A DNA stretch of 64,000 nt from Nocardiopsis sp. JB363 (GCF_900143625.1 NZ_FRFF01000196.1:1-64000); one strand, 5' to 3'. Shown: positions 1-8,831, numbered from the stretch's first letter. Notes: generated by a model from the sequence alone, not told the origin. Translations and numbers: made by a program.

Positions 1-492
1 CCCTCCCCCTCCCCCGCGTCCACGTCCGGTGCGATCTCCGGTGCGGACACGACGCCGGCTCCCCCGTCGGCGACCGGGGCGGATCTGGCCCGACAGGCTC
101 TCGCCCGGGCTCGGGCCGAGGCACGGGAACGCGGTGCGGTCCCCCGTGGTGCTCCACGGGCACGAAGGCGTGGCCGATTGCGGTCACGGAACGAACCCCA
201 ACTGTTCGGTGACGCCGTTCGGACGTGGTTGATCGAACACGGCTGGCAGGAGCAGGTGGCCGTCGGCGGGGTCTTCGGACGCTGGGCTGACATCGTGGGC
301 GATTTCAATGCCGAACATCTCCACCCTGAGAGTTATTCGGAAGGTGAACTGGTCGTCGTCGCCGATTCACCGACGATGGCGGCTCACGCACGCGCGATGG
401 TGCGGGATCTGATGCGACGTCTGAACGAGGAGTTGGGAGACGGCGCCGTCGTCACCATCAAGGTCAAGGGGCCGGGATCCCGCCGGAGGTGA
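1..492 (+). CDS. dciA: DciA-like DUF721 protein (5' end outside window)
   Basis: The frame is open to the left edge, so the gene is truncated by the window. The visible 163 residues start with a Ser/Pro/Ala-rich stretch, then an Ala/Arg-rich helix and basic segment (about residues 25-60), then the DUF721 domain with WLIEHGWQEQVAVGGVFGRW and a C-terminal beta-rich part ending in GPGSRRR. DUF721/DciA proteins load or assist the replicative helicase DnaB in bacteria lacking DnaC. The place directly before gyrB is the usual one in actinobacteria, where it follows recF. A start at the TTG at 178 would delete the basic linker and is unlikely, because coding bias continues upstream. Confidence 0.85.
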   Translation, partial: PSPSPASTSGAISGADTTPAPPSATGADLARQALARARAEARERGAVPRGAPRARRRGRLRSRNEPQLFGDAVRTWLIEHGWQEQVAVGGVFGRWADIVGDFNAEHLHPESYSEGELVVVADSPTMAAHARAMVRDLMRRLNEELGDGAVVTIKVKGPGSRRR

Positions 493-931
493 CTCTGTGA
501 CCAGGGGTTTTAGGGTGGTTTGAGTGGGTTGAGGGGCGGTGGTCGCCTCGGGTTCCACTTGGCTCCCTCCGGCACCGATCCGAGGAGAGGGGGGCCGTCG
601 GCCCCTCGGAGGGCACTGAAGCACGCGGGAACTTGTTCAAGGGGTCTCCCGCGTGTAGGGGCTCGGCTCCCGCCCCGATCGTTCGTTCTGGTGCGGCACA
701 GCGCCGCCAATGCCACTTTGTCGCGCCGCGCGGGGTATCATGGAGTCGGTTCTTCAGACGCCTGTAGCCGGTACCACGCCCCCATGTAGAGGGTGGGCGG
801 GCGGCCCGTGCGGCGAACGGTGACACCCCAGGTCCGCGGCTTGCCGCCCCTTGTCGGTCACCCTGCCGTGGGTTGACCGTCGTCCGTTCGGCCGCGGCCG
901 ACAGGCGTCCCCAGCAGGAGGGTGTTCCCAC
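493..931. other. dciA-gyrB intergenic region (439 bp)
   Basis: I see no convincing gene here. The stretch just after dciA is unusually G-rich on the plus strand. It contains two hairpins suited to transcription termination of dciA: GGGGCC/GGCCCC around 589-607 and CACGCGGGA/TCCCGCGTG at 622-655. A TATCAT hexamer at 736-741 could be the -10 box of the gyrB promoter, but no good -35 is seen, so the gyrB leader could be about 190 nt. No DnaA-box cluster is apparent, so oriC is not in this gap. Confidence 0.5.
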
Positions 932-2869
932 TTGGCCTACGACGCAGGATCAATCACGGTTCTCGAAGGGCTTGAGGCAGTACGCAAGCGTCCGGGTATG
1001 TACATCGGCTCCACCGGGGAGCGTGGTCTGCACCACCTGGTCTCCGAGGTGGTCGACAACTCGGTCGACGAGTCGTTGGCGGGTTACGCCGACGCGATCG
1101 AAGTGACCCTGCTCGCCGACGGCGGTGTCAGGGTGGCCGACAACGGTCGCGGTATCCCGATCGACCTCCACCCCGTGGAGAAGCGCCCGGCCGTCGAGGT
1201 CGTCCTCACCACGCTGCACGCGGGCGGTAAGTTCGACGGTAAGTCCTACGCGGTCTCCGGCGGTCTGCACGGTGTCGGTATCTCCGTCGTCAACGCGCTC
1301 TCCACGGCACTGGACGTGGAGATCCGCAAGGACGGATACGTGTGGCGCCAGCACTACGAGATGACCGCCCCCACGGGCGACCTCGTCAAGGGCGAGGCGA
1401 CCGAGGAGACCGGTACCCAGCTCACCTTCTGGGCCGACGACTCCATCTTCGAGACCACCGCGTACTCGTTCGACACGCTCTCCCGTCGACTTCAGGAGAT
1501 GGCCTTCCTCAACAAGGGGCTCGCCATCACCATCCGGGACGAGCGCCCCGAGCACACCGACGACGGTCCCTTGGTGCAGACCTACCACTACGAGCAGGGT
1601 CTGGCCGACTTCGTCAACTACATCAACTCCAAGAAGGAGCCGGCGCACGCGTCGATCATCTCCTTCGAGGAGGACGGTGAGGGCATCTCCGCCGAGATCG
1701 CCATGCAGTGGAACCAGTCCTACACCTCGTCGGTGCACACCTTCGCCAACACCATCAACACGACGGAGGGCGGCACCCACGAGGAGGGTTTCCGCTCCGC
1801 GCTCACGACCCTGGTCAACCGGTACGCCCGGGACCAGAAGCTGCTGCGGGAGAAGGAGGACAACCTCACCGGTGACGACATCCGTGAGGGTCTGACCGCG
1901 ATCATCTCGGTCAAGCTCGCCGACCCGCAGTTCGAGGGCCAGACCAAGACGAAGCTCGGCAACACCGAGGCCAAGTCCTTCGTCCAGAAGGTCACCAACG
2001 AGCACCTGCGCGACTGGTTCGAGCGCAACCCCGGCGAGGCCAAGGACATCGTGTCCAAGGCCAGTCAGGCCGCCCGCGCCCGCGTGGCCGCCCGCCAGGC
2101 CCGTGACCTGACCCGTCGCAAGACCCTCTTGGAGACCACCTCCCTGCCGGGCAAACTGTCGGACTGTCAGTCCACGGCCCCGGAGGAGTGCGAGCTCTAC
2201 ATCGTCGAGGGTGACTCCGCCGGTGGTTCCGCCAAGGGTGGTCGTAACCCCCACAATCAGGCCATCCTGCCCATCCGGGGCAAGATCCTGAACGTGGAGA
2301 AGTCCCGGATCGACCGGATCCTCAAGAACAACGAGGTCCAGGCGATCATCACCGCCCTGGGCACCGGGGTCCACGAGGACTTCGACCAGGAGAAGCTCCG
2401 GTACCACAAGATCGTCCTCATGGCCGATGCCGACGTCGACGGTCAGCACATTCGTACCCTGCTGCTCACGTTGCTGTTCCGCTTCATGAAGCCGCTGGTC
2501 GAGGCCGGGAACGTCTACCTGGCCGCACCCCCGCTCTACAAGATCAAGTGGGACCAGAAGGGTTCGGACGCCAGTTACGCCTTCTCCGACGCCGAACGCG
2601 ACCGCGTCATCGAGGAAGGCATCGCCGCCGGCAAGAGGGACCCGCGCCCGCGCGACATGGTCCAGCGCTTCAAGGGTCTGGGCGAGATGAACGCCAACGA
2701 GCTGTGGGACACCACGATGGACCCCGACAACCGTGTCCTGCTCCAGGTCACCCTGGAGGACGCGGCCCAAGCCGACGAGGTGTTCAGCGTGCTGATGGGT
2801 GAGGACGTCGAGTCCCGGCGTTCCTTCATTCAGCGCAACGCCAAGGATGTCCGTTTCCTGGACATCTAG
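932..2869 (+). CDS. gyrB: DNA gyrase subunit B
   Basis: ATPase subunit of DNA gyrase, which introduces negative supercoils together with GyrA. The 645-residue product has the GHKL ATPase region (EVVDNSVDE, residues about 39-47, and a GLHGVGISVVN loop), the transducer, and the TOPRIM domain with EGDSAGG (E426) and the metal-binding DADVD (about 499-503), then FKGLGEM near the C-terminus. I place the start at TTG 932. It gives the standard N-terminus MAYDAGSITVLEGL, has an AGGAGG ribosome site about ten bases upstream, and the longer frame to 851 adds only unconserved residues. The length matches actinobacterial GyrB without insertions. gyrA follows after 49 bases, so the two are probably cotranscribed. 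Confidence 0.97.
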   Translation: MAYDAGSITVLEGLEAVRKRPGMYIGSTGERGLHHLVSEVVDNSVDESLAGYADAIEVTLLADGGVRVADNGRGIPIDLHPVEKRPAVEVVLTTLHAGGKFDGKSYAVSGGLHGVGISVVNALSTALDVEIRKDGYVWRQHYEMTAPTGDLVKGEATEETGTQLTFWADDSIFETTAYSFDTLSRRLQEMAFLNKGLAITIRDERPEHTDDGPLVQTYHYEQGLADFVNYINSKKEPAHASIISFEEDGEGISAEIAMQWNQSYTSSVHTFANTINTTEGGTHEEGFRSALTTLVNRYARDQKLLREKEDNLTGDDIREGLTAIISVKLADPQFEGQTKTKLGNTEAKSFVQKVTNEHLRDWFERNPGEAKDIVSKASQAARARVAARQARDLTRRKTLLETTSLPGKLSDCQSTAPEECELYIVEGDSAGGSAKGGRNPHNQAILPIRGKILNVEKSRIDRILKNNEVQAIITALGTGVHEDFDQEKLRYHKIVLMADADVDGQHIRTLLLTLLFRFMKPLVEAGNVYLAAPPLYKIKWDQKGSDASYAFSDAERDRVIEEGIAAGKRDPRPRDMVQRFKGLGEMNANELWDTTMDPDNRVLLQVTLEDAAQADEVFSVLMGEDVESRRSFIQRNAKDVRFLDI

Positions 2870-2918
2870 GTCCTCCCCGTTCCACTCGCTCCAGCAAGCT
2901 TAGAAGGGATCGACATCC

Positions 2919-5540
2919 GTGACGGATGCGAATAACCCCGACGCCCCTGAGGGCGGAGACCCCTCCATGGAGTCCCCGCAACGTGTGACGGACCGGGTCG
3001 AACCCGTCGACATCCAGGTCGAGATGCAACGCAGCTATCTCGACTACGCGATGTCCGTCATCGTCGGACGCGCCCTCCCCGACGTCCGGGACGGCCTCAA
3101 GCCGGTCCACCAGCGCGTCCTGTACGCCATGTACGACGGCGGCTACCGCCCCGACCGCGGCTACTTCAAGTGCGCCCGCGTCGTCGGTGACGTGATGGGT
3201 AACTACCACCCGCACGGCGACAGCGCCATCTACGACACCCTGGTCCGTCTGGCCCAGTGGTGGTCGATGCGGATGCCGCTGGTCGACCCGAACGGCAACT
3301 TCGGCTCGCCGGGCAACGACCCGGCCGCCGCCATGCGCTACACCGAGAGCAAGCTCGCTCCCCTGGCCATGGAGATGCTCCGGGACATCGACAAGGAGAC
3401 CGTCGACTTCCGGCCCAACTACGACGGTCGTTCCTCGGAACCCGTCGTTCTGCCGGCCCGATTCCCGAACCTGCTGGTCAACGGCTCCTCGGGTATCGCG
3501 GTGGGTATGGCGACCAACATCCCGCCGCACAACCTGCGCGAGATCGCCGAGGGTGTCTACTGGTACCTGGACCACCCCGAGGTCGACGACGAGCGGCTGC
3601 TCGACGAGTTGATGGCCCGGGTCAAGGGCCCCGACTTCCCGACCCGCGGCCTCATCGTGGGCAAGCGTGGCATCGAGGAGGCGTACCGTACCGGGCGCGG
3701 CTCGATCACCATGCGCGCCGTGGTGGAGGTGGAGGAGGACAGCCGCGGTCGCCAGATCCTGGTGATCACCGAGCTGCCCTACCAGGTCAACCCGGACAAC
3801 CTCGCGCTGAAGATCGCCGACCTGGTCAAGGACGGCAAGATCAACGGCATCGCCGACGTGCGCGACGAGTCCAGCGGCCGTACCGGTCAGCGTCTGGTCA
3901 TCGTGCTCAAGCGCGACGCCGTGGCCAAGGTCGTGCTGAACAACCTGTACAAGCACACCCAGCTCCAGGACACCTTCGGCGCCAACATGCTGGCGCTGGT
4001 CGACGGGGTGCCGCGCACCCTGCGTCTGGACCAGATGATCCGGCACTGGGTCAAGCACCAGGTCGAGGTCATCGTCCGCCGGACGAAGTACCTGTTGCGC
4101 AAGGCCGAGGAGCGGGCGCACATCCTGCGCGCGCTGCTGCGGGCCATGGACCGCATCGACGAGGTCATCAACCTCATCCGGGCCAGCGCTTCGGCCGACG
4201 AGGCGCGTACCGGTCTGATGGGTCTGCTGGAGATCGACGACATCCAGGCCCGTGCCATCCTCGACATGCAGCTGCGCAAGCTCGCCGCGCTGGAGCGCAA
4301 CGCTCTGACCGCCGAGTACGACGAGCTGATGGCGCTCATCGACGACTACAACGACATCCTCGCCTCCGACGTGCGCCAGCGCGCGATCATCCGTGAGGAG
4401 CTCGGCGAGATCGTCGAGAAGTACGGCGACGAGCGGCGTACGCACATCATCCCGTTCGAGGGTGACATGCGTATGGAGGACTTCATCGCCGAGGAGGACG
4501 TGGTCGTCACGATCTCCCGCGGTGGATACGCCAAGCGCACCCGCATCGACAACTACCGGGCGCAGAAGCGCGGCGGCAAGGGTGTGCGCGGGGCTCAGCT
4601 CAAGCAGGACGACATCGTCCAGCACTTCTTCGTCACCACCACCCACCACTGGATCCTCTGCTTCACCAACCAGGGTCGGGTGTATCGGACGAAGGCCTAC
4701 GAGCTGCCGGAATCCGCCCGTGACGCGCGCGGTCAGCACGTCGCGAACCTGCTGCCGTTCCAGCCGGGCGAGGAGATCGCGCAGATCATGGCGCTGCGCG
4801 ATTACGAAGCGGCGCCGTACCTGGTGCTGGCCACCCGCGAGGGTCTGGTCAAGAAGTCGAGCCTGGAGGACTTCGACTCCGCGCGCGCGGCGGGCATCAT
4901 CGCGATCAACCTGCGGGAGGACGACGAGCTGATCGCCGCCCGACTGGTCTTCCCCGAGGACGACCTTCTGCTGATTTCCAGCGATGCCCAGGCGATCCGC
5001 TTCTCCGCCTCCGACGAGTCGCTGCGTCCCATGGGACGTGCCACCAGCGGTGTGATCGGCATGCGCTTCCTGGAGGGCGACTACCTACTGTCCATGGACG
5101 TCATCCGGCCCGGTGACGGGTCGACCGACGTCCTGGTCACCACCGAGAACGGGTACGCCAAGCGGACCCCCTCGGAGCAGTACCCGACGCAGAACCGTGG
5201 CGGCAAGGGTGTGCTGACGGCCAAGGTCGTGGAGGCCCGCGGCAAGCTGGTCGGCGCCCTGATGGTGGACCCGGAGGTCGACGAGATCTTCGCGATCACC
5301 TCCGCCGGCGGGGTCATCCGTACCGGTGCCGGCGAGGTCAAGCAGTCCGGTCGTACCACCATGGGCGTTCGGCTGATGAATCTCGCCAAGGGCAACAAGA
5401 TCGTCGCCGTGGCCGCCAACGCGGAGGCCGCCGAAGAGGCCGAGGCCGAGGAGGTCGCGGACGCCGTCGAGGCGGCCGAGGCCGCGAACGCCGACACGGG
5501 TGACAGCCAGGTCGCGGGTGAAGGCAACCCCGAGGCCTAG
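2919..5540 (+). CDS. gyrA: DNA gyrase subunit A
   Basis: Breakage-reunion subunit of gyrase, 873 residues. A GTG start at 2919 is preceded by AGAAGGG. The catalytic tyrosine is Tyr141 in AMRYTESKL. The quinolone-resistance region reads GNYHPHGDSAIYD with Ser102 and Asp106, the residues associated with drug sensitivity. The C-terminal beta-pinwheel carries the GyrA box QKRGGKG, and several blade repeats follow. The last 45 or so residues are an Ala/Glu-rich acidic tail (AAEEAEAEEVADAVEAAEAA) beyond the core fold, a feature of many actinobacterial GyrA proteins. A hairpin terminator follows at 5562-5596. Confidence 0.97.
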   Translation: MTDANNPDAPEGGDPSMESPQRVTDRVEPVDIQVEMQRSYLDYAMSVIVGRALPDVRDGLKPVHQRVLYAMYDGGYRPDRGYFKCARVVGDVMGNYHPHGDSAIYDTLVRLAQWWSMRMPLVDPNGNFGSPGNDPAAAMRYTESKLAPLAMEMLRDIDKETVDFRPNYDGRSSEPVVLPARFPNLLVNGSSGIAVGMATNIPPHNLREIAEGVYWYLDHPEVDDERLLDELMARVKGPDFPTRGLIVGKRGIEEAYRTGRGSITMRAVVEVEEDSRGRQILVITELPYQVNPDNLALKIADLVKDGKINGIADVRDESSGRTGQRLVIVLKRDAVAKVVLNNLYKHTQLQDTFGANMLALVDGVPRTLRLDQMIRHWVKHQVEVIVRRTKYLLRKAEERAHILRALLRAMDRIDEVINLIRASASADEARTGLMGLLEIDDIQARAILDMQLRKLAALERNALTAEYDELMALIDDYNDILASDVRQRAIIREELGEIVEKYGDERRTHIIPFEGDMRMEDFIAEEDVVVTISRGGYAKRTRIDNYRAQKRGGKGVRGAQLKQDDIVQHFFVTTTHHWILCFTNQGRVYRTKAYELPESARDARGQHVANLLPFQPGEEIAQIMALRDYEAAPYLVLATREGLVKKSSLEDFDSARAAGIIAINLREDDELIAARLVFPEDDLLLISSDAQAIRFSASDESLRPMGRATSGVIGMRFLEGDYLLSMDVIRPGDGSTDVLVTTENGYAKRTPSEQYPTQNRGGKGVLTAKVVEARGKLVGALMVDPEVDEIFAITSAGGVIRTGAGEVKQSGRTTMGVRLMNLAKGNKIVAVAANAEAAEEAEAEEVADAVEAAEAANADTGDSQVAGEGNPEA

Positions 5541-5561
5541 ACTGCGCGTTATACGCAGTAC

Positions 5562-5596
5562 GTCCCGTGGGGTTCGCTTCGGCGGCCCCACGGGAC
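5562..5596 (+). terminator. hairpin terminator after gyrA
   Basis: Perfect 11-bp stem GTCCCGTGGGG / CCCCACGGGAC with a 13-nt loop, starting 21 nt after the gyrA stop. A smaller stem ACTGCG/CGCAGT lies just before it at 5541-5559. It has no T-tract, as is usual in high-GC actinomycetes. Confidence 0.7.
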
Positions 5597-5641
5597 TCAC
5601 GGATCGACCCGTCTCAACGAAAGTCCAGCGGTAACGTTTCT

Positions 5642-6250
5642 ATGTCTGAGAATCAGTCGAACACCAGAAGCAACGATTCCGACGCGGCGGGTGGCGCCGG
5701 GGACTCGAACGTGGAGACGGCGGAACCGACCGCTGCGGACTCCTCGGAGGCGACCGCCGAGCAGGAAACGGGGGGCAGCACAGTGGTGTCTGAATCCACG
5801 TCGGAATCCACGACCGAGCCCAAGTCCACACCCGAACCGGAGAGCCCGACCGCCGTCAAGGCGACGTTGGCGAGCCGGAAGGCGCATCTGACGGTCTCCA
5901 GGGTGGAGCCGTGGTCGGTCATGAAGTTCAGCTTCGTGGTCGCCCTCGTGTGCTTCATCATCCTGTTCGTCGCCGTCGCGGTGATCTACGCGGTCCTGTC
6001 GATGCTGGGTGTGTTCGACGAACTGACCAACATGATCAACGCCCTCCTGGAGGGCGATGGTGGCGACGACGAGCTGGGTCTGAACCCGGCCGCCTGGTTC
6101 TCGCCGGGACGTGTCCTCGGATACACCGGTGTCATCGGCGCGCTGAACGTCGTGCTGCTGACCGCTCTGTCCACGGTCGGGGCGATGGTGTACAACCTGG
6201 TCGCTGACCTGGTCGGCGGCGTCGACGTCACCCTCTCCGAGGCTGAGTAG
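5642..6250 (+). CDS. DUF3566 family transmembrane protein
   Basis: A 202-residue protein with a long Ser/Thr/Glu-rich disordered N-terminus (about residues 1-80), followed by a DUF3566 domain. That domain begins with the conserved AHLTVSRVEPWSVMKFSF and has two membrane segments: FVVALVCFIILFVAVAVIY, and VIGALNVVLLTALSTVGAMV near the end. DUF3566 genes sit directly downstream of gyrA in most actinobacteria (Rv0007 in Mycobacterium tuberculosis) and the molecular role is unknown to me. I chose ATG 5642. The frame continues upstream to a GTG at 5567 inside the gyrA terminator, which makes that start unlikely. No strong ribosome site is visible. Confidence 0.85.
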   Translation: MSENQSNTRSNDSDAAGGAGDSNVETAEPTAADSSEATAEQETGGSTVVSESTSESTTEPKSTPEPESPTAVKATLASRKAHLTVSRVEPWSVMKFSFVVALVCFIILFVAVAVIYAVLSMLGVFDELTNMINALLEGDGGDDELGLNPAAWFSPGRVLGYTGVIGALNVVLLTALSTVGAMVYNLVADLVGGVDVTLSEAE

Positions 6251-6265
6251 CGCTTCGGTACCCTT

Positions 6266-6298
6266 CGGGCCCGGCTCTCCTGGTAAGAGCCGGGCCCG
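6266..6298 (+). terminator. hairpin terminator after DUF3566 gene
   Basis: Perfect 13-bp stem CGGGCCCGGCTCT / AGAGCCGGGCCCG with a 7-nt loop, 15 nt after the stop codon. It closes the gyrB-gyrA-DUF3566 unit before the tRNA gene. Confidence 0.8.
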
Positions 6299-6449
6299 AC
6301 GTGCGTTCCGGACCGGCCCGAGCACTGCGGGAACCGGCTAAAATGGGAGGTGAAGAGGGACGCGGTTCATTCCGTGTCCCCTCCCTCGTGCCAGGAGGTC
6401 TCCGGTTCGCCCAGGCCCCCCGGATACGGTAGAGTTCCTGACGGAACGA

Positions 6450-6526
6450 GGGCGTATAGCTCAGTCGGTTAGAGCGCATCCCTGATAAGGATGAGGTCCC
6501 AGGTTCAAGTCCTGGTACGCCCACCA
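6450..6526 (+). tRNA. tRNA-Ile (GAT anticodon)
   Basis: 77-nt cloverleaf. Acceptor GGGCGTA pairs with TACGCCC, the discriminator is A6523 and CCA is encoded (6524-6526). The D-arm is GCTC...GAGC, the anticodon stem CATCC/GGATG encloses loop CTGATAA with anticodon GAT at 6484-6486, and the T-arm contains GGTTCAAGTCC. The position after gyrA/DUF3566 is conserved in actinobacteria. The often neighbouring tRNA-Ala is not seen here. Confidence 0.97.
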
Positions 6527-6529
6527 GCG

Positions 6530-6555
6530 AAAAGGCTCCCACACGGGGGCCTTTT
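6530..6555 (+). terminator. rho-independent terminator of tRNA-Ile
   Basis: Stem AAAAGGCTCCC / GGGGGCCTTTT around an ACAC loop, ending in a short T run. It starts 4 nt after the CCA end of the tRNA. Confidence 0.8.
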
Positions 6556-6626
6556 CTCATGCCCTGCGCCAAGGCGTGCGCCACGCGGGGTCGGGCGAAC
6601 ACGACCAGCGGCTGATCAACGTCCTG

Positions 6627-7067
6627 TCACAGTCCGATCGCTGACTTCGGTCCCATGTAGGAACCGGCCCCGGGAAACCCGTCCTCGACCAATCGGACGA
6701 AACGCTCGCTGAATCCGAGCTGGGGAAGATCCCTCGTCTTCACGAATTCCACGCCTCGGATCGGCCGCGAGTCGAGCCCTTCCACGATATCCCCCAGAGA
6801 ACCACCCGTACGGCGAACCTCGAAGGTGATGTGCACGACGTGCAAACCCTTTTCCGGGACGATGTGGTCACACAGGTACAACAGGCGTCCCACCTCGACC
6901 TCGACCCCGGTCTCCTCGCGCATCTCGCGCACCAGGGCGTCGCCGAGCCGCTCACCCTCCTCGACCCGCCCGCCGGGCAGACTCCATCTGCGAGGACCGT
7001 CGGTGTCCTGGTCCAGGAGCAGTACTCTCCCGTTCTCCACGAGGAGGCCCGTCACTCGTGTGTCCAT
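6627..7067 (-). CDS. NUDIX hydrolase
   Basis: A 146-residue single-domain NUDIX pyrophosphohydrolase. The full Nudix box is present at about residues 32-54 (GGRVEEGERLGDALVREM, then REETGVE), matching GX5EX7REUXEEXGU. Family members hydrolyse nucleoside diphosphates linked to another moiety, such as oxidised nucleotides, NADH or ADP-ribose; the substrate cannot be told from sequence. ATG start at 7067. It is a single-gene unit between the tRNA and the CPBP gene, which is on the same strand. Confidence 0.88.
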   Translation of the reverse strand: MDTRVTGLLVENGRVLLLDQDTDGPRRWSLPGGRVEEGERLGDALVREMREETGVEVEVGRLLYLCDHIVPEKGLHVVHITFEVRRTGGSLGDIVEGLDSRPIRGVEFVKTRDLPQLGFSERFVRLVEDGFPGAGSYMGPKSAIGL

Positions 7068-7143
7068 ACCGGAACCCTAATGAACGGAACGCGGCCATGC
7101 CCTGCCCGCGCGTTCAAGCGCGAGCAGGGTCGTCTTCGTCATG

Positions 7144-8022
7144 TCAGCCTTCGACGCGAGTGTCCCGGCTCAGGCCCAGGCGTCCGCGGGTGCAGACCAG
7201 AAGGAACAGGGCGACCAGCAGGACCAGCCCGACTTCGATGGGCGAGGCCGGGGCGCCCACGGCCACACCCTTGAGTCCCGAGGCGACGTTGATCGCGGCG
7301 TGAGTGATCACCGCGGCGATCACTCCGCCTCGGGCCGTGTTGAACACGTAGCCGAGGACGACGGTGATCCCGAGGCACAGGAGGACGTACGAGGGGAAGT
7401 GGATGTTCGCCTGGGAGGTGCCCGCCATGAAGAACAGCGGGGCGTGCCAGACGGCCCAGATGATCCCCAGCATCACGTTCGCGGCCAGGGGGCTGTGCGC
7501 TCCCTGGAGCCTCGGCAGGGCGAAGCCCCGCCAGCCCAGTTCCTCGTTGCCGCCACCGACCAGAGCGATGACCAGGAACTGAATCGGAACGGTCATCAGG
7601 GCCTGCCGAAGGGCGGCCTCGTCCAGGGTCGCTTGGCCCAAGTACACGGGCAGCGCCGCTGATCCGGCGATGGCGAGAAGGATCAGGGCGGCGGCCGCGT
7701 AGGGCATGAGTCCGCCCCGGCGGCGAAGGGAGTGGCGGCGGAAGAGCGCGCCCACCCCCTGGCGGCCCTGAGTGGCCGCGGTGACGATGACCGCCGCCAC
7801 CATCGGGCCGAAGGCTCCGATGACAACGGCCGGTGTCGGGTCGGCGCCGGGGAACAGGCGGGGGAAGATCCACCAGGTCGTCCAGGAGAAGGCGAAGGCC
7901 AGGAGGAAGAAGGCGCTGAGTCCGTGGGGGGCGACGACCGTCGTGCGGGACTGGTCGGGGGTGGAAGGGGCGGAGGACAAGGGGTGCGTGGAGGGGTGCG
8001 TGGAGGGGTTCGTTGTTGCCAT
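7144..8022 (-). CDS. CPBP family intramembrane metalloprotease (CAAX-like)
   Basis: A 292-residue multi-pass membrane protein. The Abi/CPBP motifs are present: EELGWRGFALPRLQ (EExxxR), WHAPLFF, and HAAINVAS near the C-terminus (HxxxN). These residues form the active site of Rce1-type intramembrane proteases. At least seven hydrophobic segments are visible. The N-terminus has a Thr/Ser/Pro-rich tract with the repeated THPSTHP. ATG 8022 is preferred; an in-frame ATG at 8034 would add four residues. Actinobacterial CPBP proteins are sometimes linked to bacteriocin self-immunity, which is interesting beside a peptide cluster, but that link is inference. Divergent from the TetR gene, with a repeat-containing shared promoter. 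Confidence 0.85.
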   Translation of the reverse strand: MATTNPSTHPSTHPLSSAPSTPDQSRTTVVAPHGLSAFFLLAFAFSWTTWWIFPRLFPGADPTPAVVIGAFGPMVAAVIVTAATQGRQGVGALFRRHSLRRRGGLMPYAAAALILLAIAGSAALPVYLGQATLDEAALRQALMTVPIQFLVIALVGGGNEELGWRGFALPRLQGAHSPLAANVMLGIIWAVWHAPLFFMAGTSQANIHFPSYVLLCLGITVVLGYVFNTARGGVIAAVITHAAINVASGLKGVAVGAPASPIEVGLVLLVALFLLVCTRGRLGLSRDTRVEG

Positions 8023-8030
8023 GCCCAGAA

Positions 8031-8067
8031 ACATACACTGTTGGATTAAGACATACAACGTCGGATT
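8031..8067. promoter_or_regulatory. tandem operator-like repeat between CPBP and TetR genes
   Basis: Two 17-bp copies at 8031-8047 (ACATACACTGTTGGATT) and 8051-8067 (ACATACAACGTCGGATT) match at 14 of 17 positions with a period of exactly 20 bp. They lie between the divergent starts, where a TetR protein would autoregulate and control the CPBP gene. The second copy also holds the dyad ACAA...TTGT. Confidence 0.45.
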
Positions 8068-8085
8068 GTGGATATGCTGTCGGAC

Positions 8086-8757
8086 ATGGCTGATACAGGA
8101 TCCGAGCAGCAGTTCGACAGCGTCTTCCAGCGCTCGCCGCGCAAACGCCGCGCGAAGCCGGCGCTGAGCAGGGACCGCATCGTCGGAGGGACCATCGCCC
8201 TGCTCGACCGTGACGGGACCTCGGCGCTCACCATGCGCAAGGTCGCCGCCGAACTGGAGGTGCACGCGACGAGTCTGTACTGGTACGTGGAACGCCGCGA
8301 GGACCTGGTGGACCTGGCGGTGGACGAGGTCTTGGCGGGGGCCGCCTCGGCCCTGCCCGGGGCGGACGTGCCTTGGGACGTCGCGGTCAGAGAGACCGCG
8401 CATCGCTTCTACATGGCCCTGACCGAGCATACGTGGGCCGCCGAGTTCGCCGGGTCGCGACCGTTGCTCGGCCCCAACGCGATCGCCCTGTCACGGCGGA
8501 TCGTCGAGGCGATCCAGGGGTCCGGTGCCGACGAGGAGGGCCAAGCGGTCATGATCAGGGCGGTGTCGAACCAGATCCTCGGTGCGGCCACGTCGGCCGT
8601 GGCCATGCGGGTGGCCAAGGCCGACCATCCCGAGGGGCACGAGGGCGCGGTCTCCGCCGCGCTGGCCAAGGCCGACGCCCTGGCGGTGGAGAACACCTAC
8701 TTCGACCAGGCCCTGGACCTGATCCTCGCGGGGGCCGAAGCGCGACGCCGTGGGTGA
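8086..8757 (+). CDS. TetR/AcrR family transcriptional regulator
   Basis: A 223-residue repressor-type protein. After a basic N-terminal tract (RSPRKRRAKPALSRDRIV), the DNA-binding helix-turn-helix reads TMRKVAAELEVHATSLYWYVERREDL (about residues 46-71, shown here as its recognisable core). The remainder is a helical ligand-binding domain of the TetR_C_1 type. In-frame starts also exist at ATG 8074 and GTG 8068, and none has a clear ribosome site, so the mRNA may be leaderless or start further upstream. The likely target is the divergent CPBP gene and its own promoter. The ligand is unknown. Confidence 0.85.
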   Translation: MADTGSEQQFDSVFQRSPRKRRAKPALSRDRIVGGTIALLDRDGTSALTMRKVAAELEVHATSLYWYVERREDLVDLAVDEVLAGAASALPGADVPWDVAVRETAHRFYMALTEHTWAAEFAGSRPLLGPNAIALSRRIVEAIQGSGADEEGQAVMIRAVSNQILGAATSAVAMRVAKADHPEGHEGAVSAALAKADALAVENTYFDQALDLILAGAEARRRG

Positions 8758-8778
8758 CCTTTGGGCGGCCAGGGTCGC

Positions 8779-8813
8779 CATGTCGACAACGAGGCGCATC
8801 GTCATGTCGACAA
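8779..8813. repeat. short direct repeat with GTCGAC cores
   Basis: CATGTCGACAA occurs at 8779-8789 and 8803-8813 (period 24 bp), preceded by TCGC. Related GTCGAC/TGGCGA arrangements recur in intergenic DNA near 41921-41950 and 45700-45815, so this may belong to a dispersed intergenic repeat family of this genome. Confidence 0.35.
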
Positions 8814-8831
8814 GTCCCCCGAACACGTGGA

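Noticed and set aside
493..931. oriC in the dciA-gyrB gap
   Set aside because: No cluster of DnaA boxes is seen. In actinobacteria oriC lies between dnaA and dnaN, which would be left of this window.
950..2770. 606-residue open frame antisense to gyrB
   Set aside because: It mirrors the third-position GC bias of gyrB, is made of Val/Leu/Gly/Asp-rich sequence with no domain, and gyrB is unmistakable.
2826..4739. 637-residue open frame antisense to gyrA
   Set aside because: Same explanation: a shadow of a strongly biased gene, with no recognisable family.
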